Both the position numbers and the translations under genes were made by a program. A stretch of 64,000 nt of DNA from Caballeronia glebae (GTDB lineage: Bacteria > Pseudomonadota > Gammaproteobacteria > Burkholderiales > Burkholderiaceae), in NCBI RefSeq assembly GCF_001545035.1, contig NZ_FCOJ02000011.1, forward strand, positions 62,001 through 126,000. The letters are read 5' to 3'. Positions 43,862 through 53,094 of the stretch are shown piece after piece (the first letter of the stretch is position 1; each line of letters starts with the position of its first letter). The notes beneath the pieces are model-generated. The model was not told where the DNA came from, did not search any database, and saw only the letters and a list, made by a program, of their open reading frames with translations.

Positions 43862-45130
43862 ATGCACGATTCACCCACGCTCACGACATCGAACGCCCAG
43901 GCCGCAGCCCCGAACGCTTGGACCTGCCCGTTCTGCCCCCTGCTATGCGACGACATCACGCTCGCGCCAGGCGCCGATCAGCGCCTCGCGGCACCGCACA
44001 CCGACTGCCCGCGTCTGGCGGGTTCGCTTGCCCGCTTCGGTCCGAACGATGCAAACCGAAAGCCCACGATCGACGGGCAAATCACCGATCCAGAAGCGGC
44101 GCTCTCGCGAGCCGCGTCGATCCTGTCGGGCGCGCATCGGCCGCTCTTCGGCGGACTCGCGACCGACGTGGCCGGCGCACGCGCGCTCTATGAACTCGCC
44201 GCGCAGTGCGGCGCGATCCTCGATCATCTGCACGGCGACACGCTCGCCGACAGCAATCGCGCGCTGCAAGACCGCGGCTCGTTCTTCACGACGCTCTCGG
44301 AAGTCCGCTCGCGCGCCGATCTCATCGTCGTGTTCGCGTGCGAGCCGTCGCGGCGCTATCCGCGCTTCTTCGAGCGCATTGCGGGCGTCGGTCGCGACGT
44401 AAGCGTCGTATTCGTCGGATGTGACATCGATCCCGCCGCGAACATGCGCGCCGAATCGATCCTGCCGAACGCCGATCCCTTCGATACGCTCGCGCTGTGG
44501 TCCGCGCTCGTCGAAGGCGGGCGTTCGATTCCAGCGGCCGAACTCGTCGCGCTGACCGAGCGCGTCGGCCTCGCGAAGTACACCGCGTTCGTCTACGAGC
44601 CAGCCACACTGCCGACGCAACACGCCGCGCTCGCGATCGAAGCGCTGCAACGTATCGTCAAGGCGATCAACCGCACCGCGCGCGCAGGCACGCTCGCGTT
44701 GACCGGCGACGACGGCGCCGCGTCCGTCAATCAGGCGATCACGTGGTTGTCGGGCTTTCCGCTGCGCACGCGCGTCGCGTATGGCTTGCCGCTCGATCAC
44801 GATGCGCATCGCTATCGCACGGAAACGCTGTTGCAGCGCGACGAAATCGATGCGCTCGTGTGGGTGTCGAGCTTCGCGCCCGAGCCGCTGCCCGCATCGC
44901 TCGATGACGACGTGCCCGCGATCATCCTCGCCCATCCGGCGACGACCGTGCCCGCGCGCCGAGGCCCGACCGTGTTCATTCCGGTCGCGACGCCGGGCAT
45001 AGACTGCGGCGGGCATCTGTTTCGCGTCGATACATCCGTGGTCGCGCCGCTCGCCGCCGCGCGCGATTACGCGTTGCCGACGCTCGCAGCGATCGCGGCG
45101 CGACTCGCGCAGGCGCGGAGGCCGTCATGA
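43862..45130 (+). CDS. fhcB: Formyltransferase/hydrolase complex subunit B
   Basis: 422 residues, homologous to formylmethanofuran dehydrogenase subunit B. N-terminal WTCPFCPLLCDDITL supplies CX2CX3C with a later Cys49. In archaea the equivalent binds an iron-sulfur cluster and a molybdopterin; in Methylobacterium the bacterial subunit is thought to lack the cofactors, so its role is structural. First in fhcBADC. No clear ribosome binding site at 43862; a TTG at 43844 is an alternative. Confidence 0.92.
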   Translation: MHDSPTLTTSNAQAAAPNAWTCPFCPLLCDDITLAPGADQRLAAPHTDCPRLAGSLARFGPNDANRKPTIDGQITDPEAALSRAASILSGAHRPLFGGLATDVAGARALYELAAQCGAILDHLHGDTLADSNRALQDRGSFFTTLSEVRSRADLIVVFACEPSRRYPRFFERIAGVGRDVSVVFVGCDIDPAANMRAESILPNADPFDTLALWSALVEGGRSIPAAELVALTERVGLAKYTAFVYEPATLPTQHAALAIEALQRIVKAINRTARAGTLALTGDDGAASVNQAITWLSGFPLRTRVAYGLPLDHDAHRYRTETLLQRDEIDALVWVSSFAPEPLPASLDDDVPAIILAHPATTVPARRGPTVFIPVATPGIDCGGHLFRVDTSVVAPLAAARDYALPTLAAIAARLAQARRPS

Positions 45131-46821
45131 GCCTCACGCGTCTCAAAGGCGGCACGCTCTACGATCCGGCGAACGGCGTCGATGGCGAGCGGCGCGACAT
45201 CCATATCCGCGATGGCCGCATCGTCGATGGTGCTGCAAACGAACGCATCGATCGCGATTTCGACGCCAGCGGCATGATCGTGATGGCGGGCGGCATCGAC
45301 CTGCATTCGCACATCGGCGGCGGCAAGACGAATCTGTCGCGCCTCCTGTTGCCCGAAGATCATCGCGACGATCCGCGCGCCGTGCCCGATCGTCCGAACG
45401 AGGGCCGCTACATGCGCCTGCCGTCGTGCGGCGTGTGCGCGCCGGGCACGCTCGCCGCCGGCTATCGCTACGCGGAAATGGGCTACACGGCCGCGTTCGA
45501 GCCGGCGATGATCGCGTCGAACGCACGCCATGCGCATCTGGAAATGGGCGACACGCCGATCATCGATCACGGCGCCTACGTGATGATGGGCAACGACGAA
45601 CTCTTCCTGCAAATGCTCGCCGCCAGCGAGGACTTCGAGCGGCTGCGCGATTACGTCGGATGGACCATCGATTCGAGCAAGGCGCTTGGCGTGAAGGTCG
45701 TGAATCCGGGCGGCATTTCGGCGTTCAAGTTCAATCAGCGTTCGCTCGATGTCGATGAAAAGCACGTGCATTACGGCATCACGCCACGCGATGTATTGAA
45801 GACGCTCACGCGCGCCCTCACCGATCTGCGCGTGCCGCATCCGCTGCATGTTCACGCGAGCAATCTCGGCGTGCCGGGCAACCTCGAATCGACGATCAGG
45901 ACAATGGACACGGCGGAAGGCCTGCCCATTCATCTGACGCATATCCAGTTCCACAGCTATGGCGTCGAAGGCCCGCGCAAGTTTTCGTCGGGCGCACGCG
46001 CGATTGCCGAAGCGGTGAACGCGCGGCCCAACGTGACCATCGACGTCGGTCAGATCATCTTCGGTCAGACGGTCACGGCATCGGGCGACACGATGATGCA
46101 GTTCAAAAACGCGCCGATGGCCCGGCCGCGCAAATGGGTGCTCGGCGATATCGAATGCGATGCGGGTTGCGGCGTCGTGCCGTTCAAGTATCGCGAAGAG
46201 AGCTTCGTGAACGCGCTGCAATGGATCATCGGGCTGGAAATCTTTTTGCTCGTCGACGATCCGTGGCGCGTGTCGATGACCACCGATCATCCGAACGGCG
46301 CGCCCTTCACGAGCTATCCGCATCTGATCCGCTTGCTGATGGACAAGTCCTTTCGCGACGAGCAACTCGACAAGCTTCACGCCGACGCGAAGACCGCGAG
46401 CGCCCTGAGCGAAATCACGCGCGAGTTTTCGCTTTACGACATCGCGATCATCACGCGCGCCGGTCCCGCCAGGCTGCTCGGCCTGAAGGATCGCGGCCAT
46501 CTCGGCGCGGGCGCGGCGGCGGATATCGCCGTGTATCGCGACGACGCCGATCGCGAGCGCATGTTCACATCGCCCGCCTACGTGTTCAAGGACGGCGAAC
46601 TGATCGCGCGCGACGGCACGTTGCTCGCCACGCCCACGGGCGGCATTCATTACGTGCGCCCCGAATACGACCGCGCCATCGAAACGCGCGTGCGCGAGTT
46701 CGCGCAACAGCATCTCGCGACGCGCTTCGAGAACATCGCCATCGGCGACGACGAAATCTGCGCATGCTGCAACGGCGGGCGGCTCTTGCCCGTGGCCTGC
46801 TTCGCGACGAGCGGAGGCTGA
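45127..46821 (+). CDS. fhcA: Formyltransferase/hydrolase complex subunit A
   Basis: 564 residues of the amidohydrolase superfamily. HSHIGGG supplies the HxH pair (His60, His62), with further His ligands in HVHASNLG and HLTHIQFHSYG, so a binuclear zinc centre is expected. Hydrolyses formyl-methylofuran to formate. ATGA overlap with fhcB; the next gene starts 3 bases after the stop. Confidence 0.95.
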   Translation: MSLTRLKGGTLYDPANGVDGERRDIHIRDGRIVDGAANERIDRDFDASGMIVMAGGIDLHSHIGGGKTNLSRLLLPEDHRDDPRAVPDRPNEGRYMRLPSCGVCAPGTLAAGYRYAEMGYTAAFEPAMIASNARHAHLEMGDTPIIDHGAYVMMGNDELFLQMLAASEDFERLRDYVGWTIDSSKALGVKVVNPGGISAFKFNQRSLDVDEKHVHYGITPRDVLKTLTRALTDLRVPHPLHVHASNLGVPGNLESTIRTMDTAEGLPIHLTHIQFHSYGVEGPRKFSSGARAIAEAVNARPNVTIDVGQIIFGQTVTASGDTMMQFKNAPMARPRKWVLGDIECDAGCGVVPFKYREESFVNALQWIIGLEIFLLVDDPWRVSMTTDHPNGAPFTSYPHLIRLLMDKSFRDEQLDKLHADAKTASALSEITREFSLYDIAIITRAGPARLLGLKDRGHLGAGAAADIAVYRDDADRERMFTSPAYVFKDGELIARDGTLLATPTGGIHYVRPEYDRAIETRVREFAQQHLATRFENIAIGDDEICACCNGGRLLPVACFATSGG

Positions 46822-46824
46822 CGC

Positions 46825-47766
46825 ATGCGCATCAACGACACGCAGATCGACGACACCTTCGCCGAAGCCTTCCCGATGAAAGCGACGCGCCTCGTCATCA
46901 CCGCGCATACGTCGACGTGGGCGCGGCATGCGGCCAATTCGCTGACGGGGTTCGCGACGTCCGTCATCGATTGCGGCTGCGAGGCGGGCATCGAACGCGA
47001 TCTCGCCGGCGACGAAACGCCCGATGGCAGACCGGGCGTCGCGGTGCTGATCTTCGCAATATCGTCGAAGGAACTGGCCAAACAGATCGCGCGGCGCGTC
47101 GGGCAATGCGTGCTGACATGCCCGACGACGGCGGTCTTCGGCGGCATCGATCCCGCGAACGCGCGCGCGCCGCTTTCCGACAACGCGCCGCTCGGCGCGG
47201 GATTGCGCTTCTTCGGCGACGGCTATCAGATATCGAAAGTGCTCGACGGCACGCGTTACTGGCGCGTGCCCGTGATGGACGGCGAATTCGTCTGCGAGGA
47301 ATTCACCGCGACGGTGAAAGCGGTCGGCGGCGGCAACTTGCTGTTTCTCGCGCGCGACATCGACAGCGCGTTGCATGCCGCCGAATCCGCCGTCGCCGCG
47401 ATGCACGAATTGCCGAACATCATCACGCCGTTTCCGGGCGGCGTCGTGCGCTCGGGATCGAAGATCGGATCGAAGTACGCGGGCGCGACGGCATCCACGA
47501 ACGATGCATTCTGTCCCACGCTCGTCGGTCTGTCGAAGAAAAGCGAGCTGACGCCGGACATCGCGTGCGTGCTGGAGATCGTGATCGACGGCCTCACCGA
47601 TGCCGATGTCGGCGCGGCGATGACAGCGGGCATCGCCAGCGCGACGAAGATAGGACGCGCGGGCGGCGTGCTGCGCATTTCCGCGGGCAATTACGGCGGC
47701 AAGCTCGGGCCGTATCACTTCAAGCTGCATGAATTGTCGAAGGATATCGACGGGAGCCGCGCATGA
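46825..47766 (+). CDS. fhcD: Formylmethanofuran:H4MPT N-formyltransferase subunit
   Basis: 313 residues. Ftr family: INDTQIDDTFAEAFPMKATRLVITA at the start, TAVFGGI, SKIGSKYAGATASTNDAFCPTL and ISAGNYGGKLGPYHFKL. Moves the formyl group from formyl-H4MPT to methylofuran; FhcA then hydrolyses it. Overlaps fhcC by 4 bases (ATGA). Confidence 0.96.
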   Translation: MRINDTQIDDTFAEAFPMKATRLVITAHTSTWARHAANSLTGFATSVIDCGCEAGIERDLAGDETPDGRPGVAVLIFAISSKELAKQIARRVGQCVLTCPTTAVFGGIDPANARAPLSDNAPLGAGLRFFGDGYQISKVLDGTRYWRVPVMDGEFVCEEFTATVKAVGGGNLLFLARDIDSALHAAESAVAAMHELPNIITPFPGGVVRSGSKIGSKYAGATASTNDAFCPTLVGLSKKSELTPDIACVLEIVIDGLTDADVGAAMTAGIASATKIGRAGGVLRISAGNYGGKLGPYHFKLHELSKDIDGSRA

Positions 47767-48584
47767 ACGCGATCACGTTGCGCGTAAAACATGCGCCGGG
47801 CTTTCGCGTCGATGGGTCGAAATTACTGCCCGCCACGCTTGCGGCCATGTCGCGCACCGAGTTGCCGCGCATCGTGCTGCAAGGCGCGGGCGAAACGTGC
47901 GCGCTCGGCGATCTCTTCGATATCGCCTTGGAACAAAGCGACACGCCCGCGCTCACGATCGAAGGCGACGCGCCGTGGCTCGATCGCATTGGCGCGAGCA
48001 TGACCGAAGGCACGCTCACGGTGCACGGCGACGCGGGCGATCATGCGGGCATGAAGATGCTCGGCGGCGAGTTGGACATACGAGGCGATGCGGGTGCGTT
48101 CGCCGCATGCGAGATGCAAGGCGGACGTTTGTCGATTCACGGCGACGCGGGCGATTTCGCCGCGAGCGCGCTGCCCGGCGACATGGAAGGCATGACGGGC
48201 GGCACGCTCACGATTCACGGCAACGCGGGCGCGCGCCTCGCCGATCGCATGCGGCGCGGCACGGTGCTCGTCGCGGGCGATGCGGGCGATTTCGCCGCGT
48301 CGCGGCTCGTCGCCGGTTCGGTCTGCGTCGGCGGGAAAGTGGGCGCACACTTCGGATACGGCATGCGGCGCGGCACGGTGTTGCTGGCAAACCCGCCATC
48401 TCGCATTCCGCCGACCTTCACCGAAGGCGGACGCGGCTTCGACGTGTTCTGGCTGCTGTTCACGCGCATGCTCGCGCGCGAGATCGCGCCCTTTTCGCAG
48501 CTAGCGGGCACGACGTTGCCGCGACGCTACGCCGGGGACCTCGCGGTGGACGGCCGGGGGGAATTGCTGATCGCCAATTCGTAG
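47763..48584 (+). CDS. fhcC: Formyltransferase/hydrolase complex subunit C
   Basis: 273 residues. The centre is a right-handed beta-helix repeat of GDAG-type units (VHGDAGDHAG, IRGDAGAFAA, IHGDAGDFAA, IHGNAGARLA, VAGDAGDFAA), as in FwdC and the glutamate synthase C-terminal domain. Structural subunit of Fhc. Forty-six bases before the cytochrome b561 gene. Confidence 0.94.
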   Translation: MNAITLRVKHAPGFRVDGSKLLPATLAAMSRTELPRIVLQGAGETCALGDLFDIALEQSDTPALTIEGDAPWLDRIGASMTEGTLTVHGDAGDHAGMKMLGGELDIRGDAGAFAACEMQGGRLSIHGDAGDFAASALPGDMEGMTGGTLTIHGNAGARLADRMRRGTVLVAGDAGDFAASRLVAGSVCVGGKVGAHFGYGMRRGTVLLANPPSRIPPTFTEGGRGFDVFWLLFTRMLAREIAPFSQLAGTTLPRRYAGDLAVDGRGELLIANS

Positions 48585-48630
48585 GCGGGAGATGAACAAT
48601 GAACAGTTGGCACTTCACGGGAGACACGCC

Positions 48631-49203
48631 ATGAGCACCGCGCGGACATCCGCCACGTCGCGCGAACGCGGCATCGATGCCGCAAGCGAGCGTTACGCTC
48701 GTCCGGTGATCGCATTGCACTGGCTCATCGGGATCGCGATCATCGCGATGCTGTGCATCGGCTTCTATATGGTCGGCCTGCCGCGCGGGCTGCCGTTCAA
48801 GTCGGATCTCGTCAACTTCCATAAATCGCTTGGAATCACGGTTTTCCTGCTGGTGCTGCTCCGCATCCTGGCACGTCTGGCTTACGGCCGGCCGCCTTTG
48901 CCGCCGATGCGAACGTGGCAACGCGCCGCCGCGAGCATTACGCAGGCTCTTTTATACGTTGGCATGGTGGCGATGCCGCTCACCGGTTATCTCGGCTCGT
49001 CGTTCAACAAGTTCGGCACGAAGTTCTGGGGCATTGCGCTGCCGCAATGGGGCTGGGACGACAAGCCGATGCGGCAGATATTTTTCGGCATACACGAATA
49101 TCTTGCGTGGATCATGGCCGCGCTGATCGTCCTGCATTTTCTCGGCGCGATGAAGCATCAACTGATCGATCGCGACGGTCTCCTGCGGAGGATGCTGCCG
49201 TGA
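48631..49203 (+). CDS. Cytochrome b561-type membrane protein
   Basis: 190 residues with four hydrophobic helices. Likely haem ligands include His30 (ALHW), His64 (FHKSLG), His155 (IHEYLAW) and His169 (LHF). Transfers electrons in or out of the quinone pool. The ATG 48631 is chosen because GGGAGA precedes it. Its stop overlaps the pqqB start (GTG at 49200), so it is inserted between the fhc genes and pqqBCDE and translated with them. It may take electrons for or from a PQQ enzyme. Confidence 0.85.
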   Translation: MSTARTSATSRERGIDAASERYARPVIALHWLIGIAIIAMLCIGFYMVGLPRGLPFKSDLVNFHKSLGITVFLLVLLRILARLAYGRPPLPPMRTWQRAAASITQALLYVGMVAMPLTGYLGSSFNKFGTKFWGIALPQWGWDDKPMRQIFFGIHEYLAWIMAALIVLHFLGAMKHQLIDRDGLLRRMLP

Positions 49204-50120
49204 AGATTCGCGTGCTCGGTTCATCGGCGGGCGGCGGCTTTCCGCAATGGAACTGCAACTGCCGCAATTGCGACGGCGTGCGGCGCGGCACCATTTCGGC
49301 GCGCGCACGCACGCAGTCGTCCATTGCTGTTACCGATAACGGCGAGGACTGGTTGCTCGTCAACGCGTCGCCGGACATTCTCGCGCAGATCGCGGCGAAT
49401 CCGCAATTGCAGCCCGCGCGCCGCGTGCGCGACACCGGCATCGCGGCCGTCGTGACCATGGACGCGCAGATCGATCACGTCACCGGTCTGCTGATGTTGC
49501 GCGAGCGCGGCACGCCCTTGCCGCTCTATACGACCGACGCCGTGTGGCAAGACCTCTCGACGGGCTTTCCCATCACGTCGATTCTTTCGCATTACTGTGG
49601 CGTCGAGCACAGGCGCATCGCGCTCCATGGCGCATCGTTCTCCGTGCCCGAACTGCCGCGCGTGAGCATCGACGCATTGCCTTTGTCGAGCAAGGCGCCG
49701 CCTTATTCGCCGCATCGCGATGCACCGGAGACGGGCGACAACATCGGCCTCATGTTCACGAATACCGCTACGGGCAAGCGCGCGTTCTATGCGCCCGGAC
49801 TTGGCGCGCTGGAGCCGCACGTGCTCGATGCAATGCGTGAAGCGGACTTGCTGCTGGTGGACGGCACCGTGTGGACCGACGATGAAATGATCCGCCTCGG
49901 TCTCACGAAGAAGACCGGCCGCGACATGGGCCATCTCGCGCAAAACGGTCCGGGCGGCATGATCGACGTGCTGGATTCGATCGAACGCGCGGGCGTGCGC
50001 CGCGTGCTGATCCACATCAACAACACGAACCCGATCCTCATCGAGGATGGACCCGAAAGACGCATTCTGTCGGAGCACGGCATCGAAGTCGCGCACGACG
50101 GCATGACCTTCGAGCTATGA
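49200..50120 (+). CDS. pqqB: PQQ biosynthesis protein PqqB
   Basis: 306 residues, metallo-beta-lactamase fold. [22 protein letters not shown] is the PqqB signature with its structural zinc cysteines; [14 protein letters not shown] supplies part of the metal site. It hydroxylates the cross-linked Glu-Tyr precursor. GTG start at 49200 overlaps the b561 stop. Confidence 0.96.
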   Translation: MKIRVLGSSAGGGFPQWNCNCRNCDGVRRGTISARARTQSSIAVTDNGEDWLLVNASPDILAQIAANPQLQPARRVRDTGIAAVVTMDAQIDHVTGLLMLRERGTPLPLYTTDAVWQDLSTGFPITSILSHYCGVEHRRIALHGASFSVPELPRVSIDALPLSSKAPPYSPHRDAPETGDNIGLMFTNTATGKRAFYAPGLGALEPHVLDAMREADLLLVDGTVWTDDEMIRLGLTKKTGRDMGHLAQNGPGGMIDVLDSIERAGVRRVLIHINNTNPILIEDGPERRILSEHGIEVAHDGMTFEL

Positions 50121-50899
50121 CTATTTCCGCATCAGGCACTGGAGACCGTTCGATGTTCGATCCGATGCTCAACCCGAGCACAGGCCCGATCTTCACGAAG
50201 GTGAACGACGCAGGCCCCGCATGGACGCGCGATGAATTCGAAGCGCAGTTGCGCGCGAAGGGCACGGCGTACCACATTCATCATCCGTTCAACGTGAAGA
50301 TGAATAGCGGCGGCTGTTCGAAGGAGCAGATTCGCGGCTGGGTCGCGAACCGCTTCTACTACCAGATCAACATTCCGCTGAAGGATGCGGCCGTGATGTC
50401 GAATTGTCCCGATCGCGAAACGCGCCGCCGCTGGGTGCTGCGCATTCTCGATCACGACGGCCACGGCGATCAGCCGGGCGGCATCGAGGCATGGGCGCGT
50501 CTCGGCGACGCGGTCGGTCTCTCGCGCGACGATCTATGGTCGCTCCGGCTCGTGACGCCGGGCGTGCGCTTCGCCGTCGATGCCTACGTGAACTTCGCGC
50601 GGCGCGCGCCGTGGCAGGAGTCGGTGTGCTCGTCGCTCACGGAGATGTTCGCGCCGCAGATTCACAAGGATCGGCTCGCGACCTGGCCCGAGCACTACAA
50701 GTGGATCGAACCGGAAGGGCTTTCGTATTTCCGCTCGCGCGTATCGCTTGCCCAGCGCGATGTCGAGCACGGTCTCGAAGTGACGCTCGCGCATTTCACG
50801 ACGCGCCGTGAACAGCAACGCGCGCTCGATATCCTGCAGTTCAAGCTCGATATCCTCTGGACCATGCTCGATTCCATCGAAAAGGCCTTTGTGCAATGA
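50117..50899 (+). CDS. pqqC: PQQ synthase PqqC
   Basis: 260 residues, all-helical oxidase without metal. [36 protein letters not shown] and [21 protein letters not shown] are conserved catalytic segments. Performs the final ring closure and eight-electron oxidation to PQQ. Start 50117 overlaps the pqqB stop; a second ATG at 50153 is possible. Confidence 0.96.
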   Translation: MTISASGTGDRSMFDPMLNPSTGPIFTKVNDAGPAWTRDEFEAQLRAKGTAYHIHHPFNVKMNSGGCSKEQIRGWVANRFYYQINIPLKDAAVMSNCPDRETRRRWVLRILDHDGHGDQPGGIEAWARLGDAVGLSRDDLWSLRLVTPGVRFAVDAYVNFARRAPWQESVCSSLTEMFAPQIHKDRLATWPEHYKWIEPEGLSYFRSRVSLAQRDVEHGLEVTLAHFTTRREQQRALDILQFKLDILWTMLDSIEKAFVQ

Positions 50900-51204
50900 G
50901 CGACGCCAATCCGACTCAACGCAAGCAGGAAGCCGTCGAAGCGCCCGACGATTCGTTGCATCCGAAACTAAAACGCCTCTTTCGTCTGCAGTGGGAACCG
51001 GCGCAGAACGCGCACGTGCTGCTCTATCCGGAGGGCATGGTGAAGCTCAATCAGAGCGCATCGGAGATCCTTCTGCGCTGCGACGGCACGCGCGATATCC
51101 CGGCGCTCGTCGCGGACCTGGAGCAGGCATTCAACGCGACCGGCCTCGGCGACGACGTGCGCGCGTTCATCGCCGGCGCGCGTGCGCGAGGCTGGCTGGA
51201 GTAG
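50896..51204 (+). CDS. pqqD: PqqA-binding chaperone PqqD
   Basis: 102 residues. RiPP-recognition-element fold: [31 protein letters not shown] and [16 protein letters not shown]. Presents PqqA to PqqE. ATGA overlap with pqqC, four bases before pqqE's start. Confidence 0.95.
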   Translation: MSDANPTQRKQEAVEAPDDSLHPKLKRLFRLQWEPAQNAHVLLYPEGMVKLNQSASEILLRCDGTRDIPALVADLEQAFNATGLGDDVRAFIAGARARGWLE

Positions 51205-51208
51205 CGTC

Positions 51209-52405
51209 ATGACCGACTTGTCCGAACCGATCGCAAAACCCGAGCACGAAGGCGTGCCAATCGCGCCGCCGCTGTGGCTGCTCGCGGAGCTGACGTATCG
51301 CTGTCCGCTGCATTGCGTGTTCTGCTACAACCCGGTGAATTACGCCGATCACACGCGCGAGCTCGACACCGCTCAATGGATCGACGTATTGCGTCAGGCA
51401 CGCGCGCTGGGCGCGGCGCAACTCGGGTTCTCAGGCGGCGAGCCGCTCTTGCGCGACGATCTCGAAACGCTCGTCGGCGAGGCGCGCAAGCTCGGCTTTT
51501 ACACGAACCTCATCACCTCGGGCATCGGCCTGACGGAGAAGCGCATCGGCGCGTTGCAGGAGGCCGGGCTCGATCACATCCAGCTTTCGTTTCAGGACTC
51601 GTCGCAGGAACTCAACGACTTTCTTTCCAGCACGAAGACGTTCGACTACAAGAAGCGCGTCGCGGCGCTCATCAAGGCGCACGGCTTTCCGATGGTGCTC
51701 AACTGCGTGCTGCATCGCTATAACCTGCCGCATATCGGACGCATCATCGACATGGCGCTCGCGATGGACGCGGAGTATCTCGAACTCGCCAACACGCAAT
51801 ACTACGGCTGGGCGCACACGAATCGCGCCCAGCTCATGCCGACGAAGGAGCAACTGGACGAAGCGGAGGCGGTCGTCGAGCGCTATCGCAACGAGATCGG
51901 CGACAGGTGCAAGATCTTCTTCGTCGTGCCGGATTACTACGAGCGCAGACCGAAGCGCTGTATGAACGGCTGGGGCTCGGTGTTTCTCGGCATCGCGCCC
52001 GATGGCGCCGCGCTGCCGTGTCATACCGCGCGCTCGTTGCCGGGCCTCACGTTTCCGAACGTCACCGAGATGCCGATCAAGGACATCTGGTACGAAAGCG
52101 ATGCGTTCAATCGCTTTCGCGGCTTCGGCTGGATGAAGGAGCCGTGCCGCAGTTGCGACGAAAAGGCCATCGACATGGGCGGCTGCCGCTGTCAGGCGTA
52201 TCTGTTGACGCAAGATCCCGCGAATGCCGACCCGGTTTGCGACAAGTCCCCGCATCACGAGCGCGTGATCGAAGTCGTGCGCGCGGCGTCGGCGAGGCAG
52301 GAACCGCAAGCGCAACCCATCGTCTTCCGCAACGATGCGAACTCGAAACGCATCGCGGCGGAGGCCTCCGGACGTGATTCGAAAGAAGGGGAAGAGAAGC
52401 CATGA
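51209..52405 (+). CDS. pqqE: Radical SAM PqqA peptide cross-linking enzyme PqqE
   Basis: 398 residues. Radical-SAM motif CPLHCVFC (Cys32, Cys36, Cys39) plus a C-terminal SPASM region with auxiliary-cluster cysteines (RCMNGWG, PCHTARS, CRSCDEKAIDMGGCRCQAY). Links Glu16 and Tyr20 of PqqA. Start at 51209 is four bases after the pqqD stop. The tail beyond about residue 360 is unusually hydrophilic. Stop overlaps the response-regulator start. Confidence 0.96.
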   Translation: MTDLSEPIAKPEHEGVPIAPPLWLLAELTYRCPLHCVFCYNPVNYADHTRELDTAQWIDVLRQARALGAAQLGFSGGEPLLRDDLETLVGEARKLGFYTNLITSGIGLTEKRIGALQEAGLDHIQLSFQDSSQELNDFLSSTKTFDYKKRVAALIKAHGFPMVLNCVLHRYNLPHIGRIIDMALAMDAEYLELANTQYYGWAHTNRAQLMPTKEQLDEAEAVVERYRNEIGDRCKIFFVVPDYYERRPKRCMNGWGSVFLGIAPDGAALPCHTARSLPGLTFPNVTEMPIKDIWYESDAFNRFRGFGWMKEPCRSCDEKAIDMGGCRCQAYLLTQDPANADPVCDKSPHHERVIEVVRAASARQEPQAQPIVFRNDANSKRIAAEASGRDSKEGEEKP

Positions 52406-53094
52406 TTGCCGACATCTCCGTGCTGCTCGTGGACGATCACGCCGTTGTGCGCGAAGGCTACAAGCGTCTGCTCGAACTCAGCCCCGACGTGAACGTCGCG
52501 GGCGAAGCGGCGGATGCGGCCGAGGCTTACCAGAAGTTTTGCGCGTTGCAGCCCGATGTCGTCGTGATGGATCTCGCGCTGCCCGGCGCGAGCGGCATCG
52601 AGGCGATGCGGCGCATGCTGGCGCGCGAGCCGCATGCGCACGTGCTGATCTTCAGCGTGCATGAAGAAGCGATCTTCGTGCGGCGCGCGCTCGATGCCGG
52701 CGCGCGTGGCTATGTGACGAAAGCAAGCGCGCCCGACGTGCTCGTCGAAGCCGTGCGTTCGGTTGCGCGGCGCGTTTCGTATCTGAGTCCGGACGTTTCG
52801 CAGGCGCTCGCGTTACGCGCCAGCATTCAGGAAGGACGCCAGTTATCGGCGCGCGAGTTCGAGGTGCTGCGATTGCTCGTGCAAGGTTATACGCTGCCGA
52901 GCATCGCGGAGAAGCTGGGCCTGAGCCAGAAGACGGTGGCGAATCATCAATCGGCGATCCGGCAAAAATTCGGCGCCGATAACGGCGTGCAACTCGCGCG
53001 GACCGCGAATCGGCTCGGCCTTCACTTCGCCGATTTCGCTTCGTCGGCCGCCGCTGCGTTCGGGCCTGAAGCGGGCAACGGCAGTCCCGCCTGA
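52402..53094 (+). CDS. LuxR/NarL-type response regulator
   Basis: 230 residues. Receiver domain with VLLVDDHAVV, phosphoacceptor Asp57 (VVVMDLALPG) and a C-terminal LuxR helix-turn-helix (LSAREFEVLRLLVQGYTLPSIAEKLGLSQKTVANHQ). Coupled to pqqE (ATGA), so it would be made with the PQQ and Fhc proteins. Its 3' end overlaps the converging histidine kinase by 73 bases. Likely regulates methanol oxidation or PQQ genes; target sites unknown. Confidence 0.9.
   Translation: MIADISVLLVDDHAVVREGYKRLLELSPDVNVAGEAADAAEAYQKFCALQPDVVVMDLALPGASGIEAMRRMLAREPHAHVLIFSVHEEAIFVRRALDAGARGYVTKASAPDVLVEAVRSVARRVSYLSPDVSQALALRASIQEGRQLSAREFEVLRLLVQGYTLPSIAEKLGLSQKTVANHQSAIRQKFGADNGVQLARTANRLGLHFADFASSAAAAFGPEAGNGSPA

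Noticed and set aside
45067-47730. 887-codon minus-strand open frame antisense to fhcA/fhcD
   Set aside because: Shadow frame; His/Arg-rich, spans two real genes and has no start signal.
48607-48630. TTGGCAC sequence before the cytochrome b561 gene as a sigma-54 promoter
   Set aside because: The -24 box is good but the -12 GC is missing, and the start would fall inside the gene.
48585-49199. A second pqqA upstream of pqqB
   Set aside because: The interval contains the cytochrome b561 gene; no frame encodes the Glu-x3-Tyr peptide motif.
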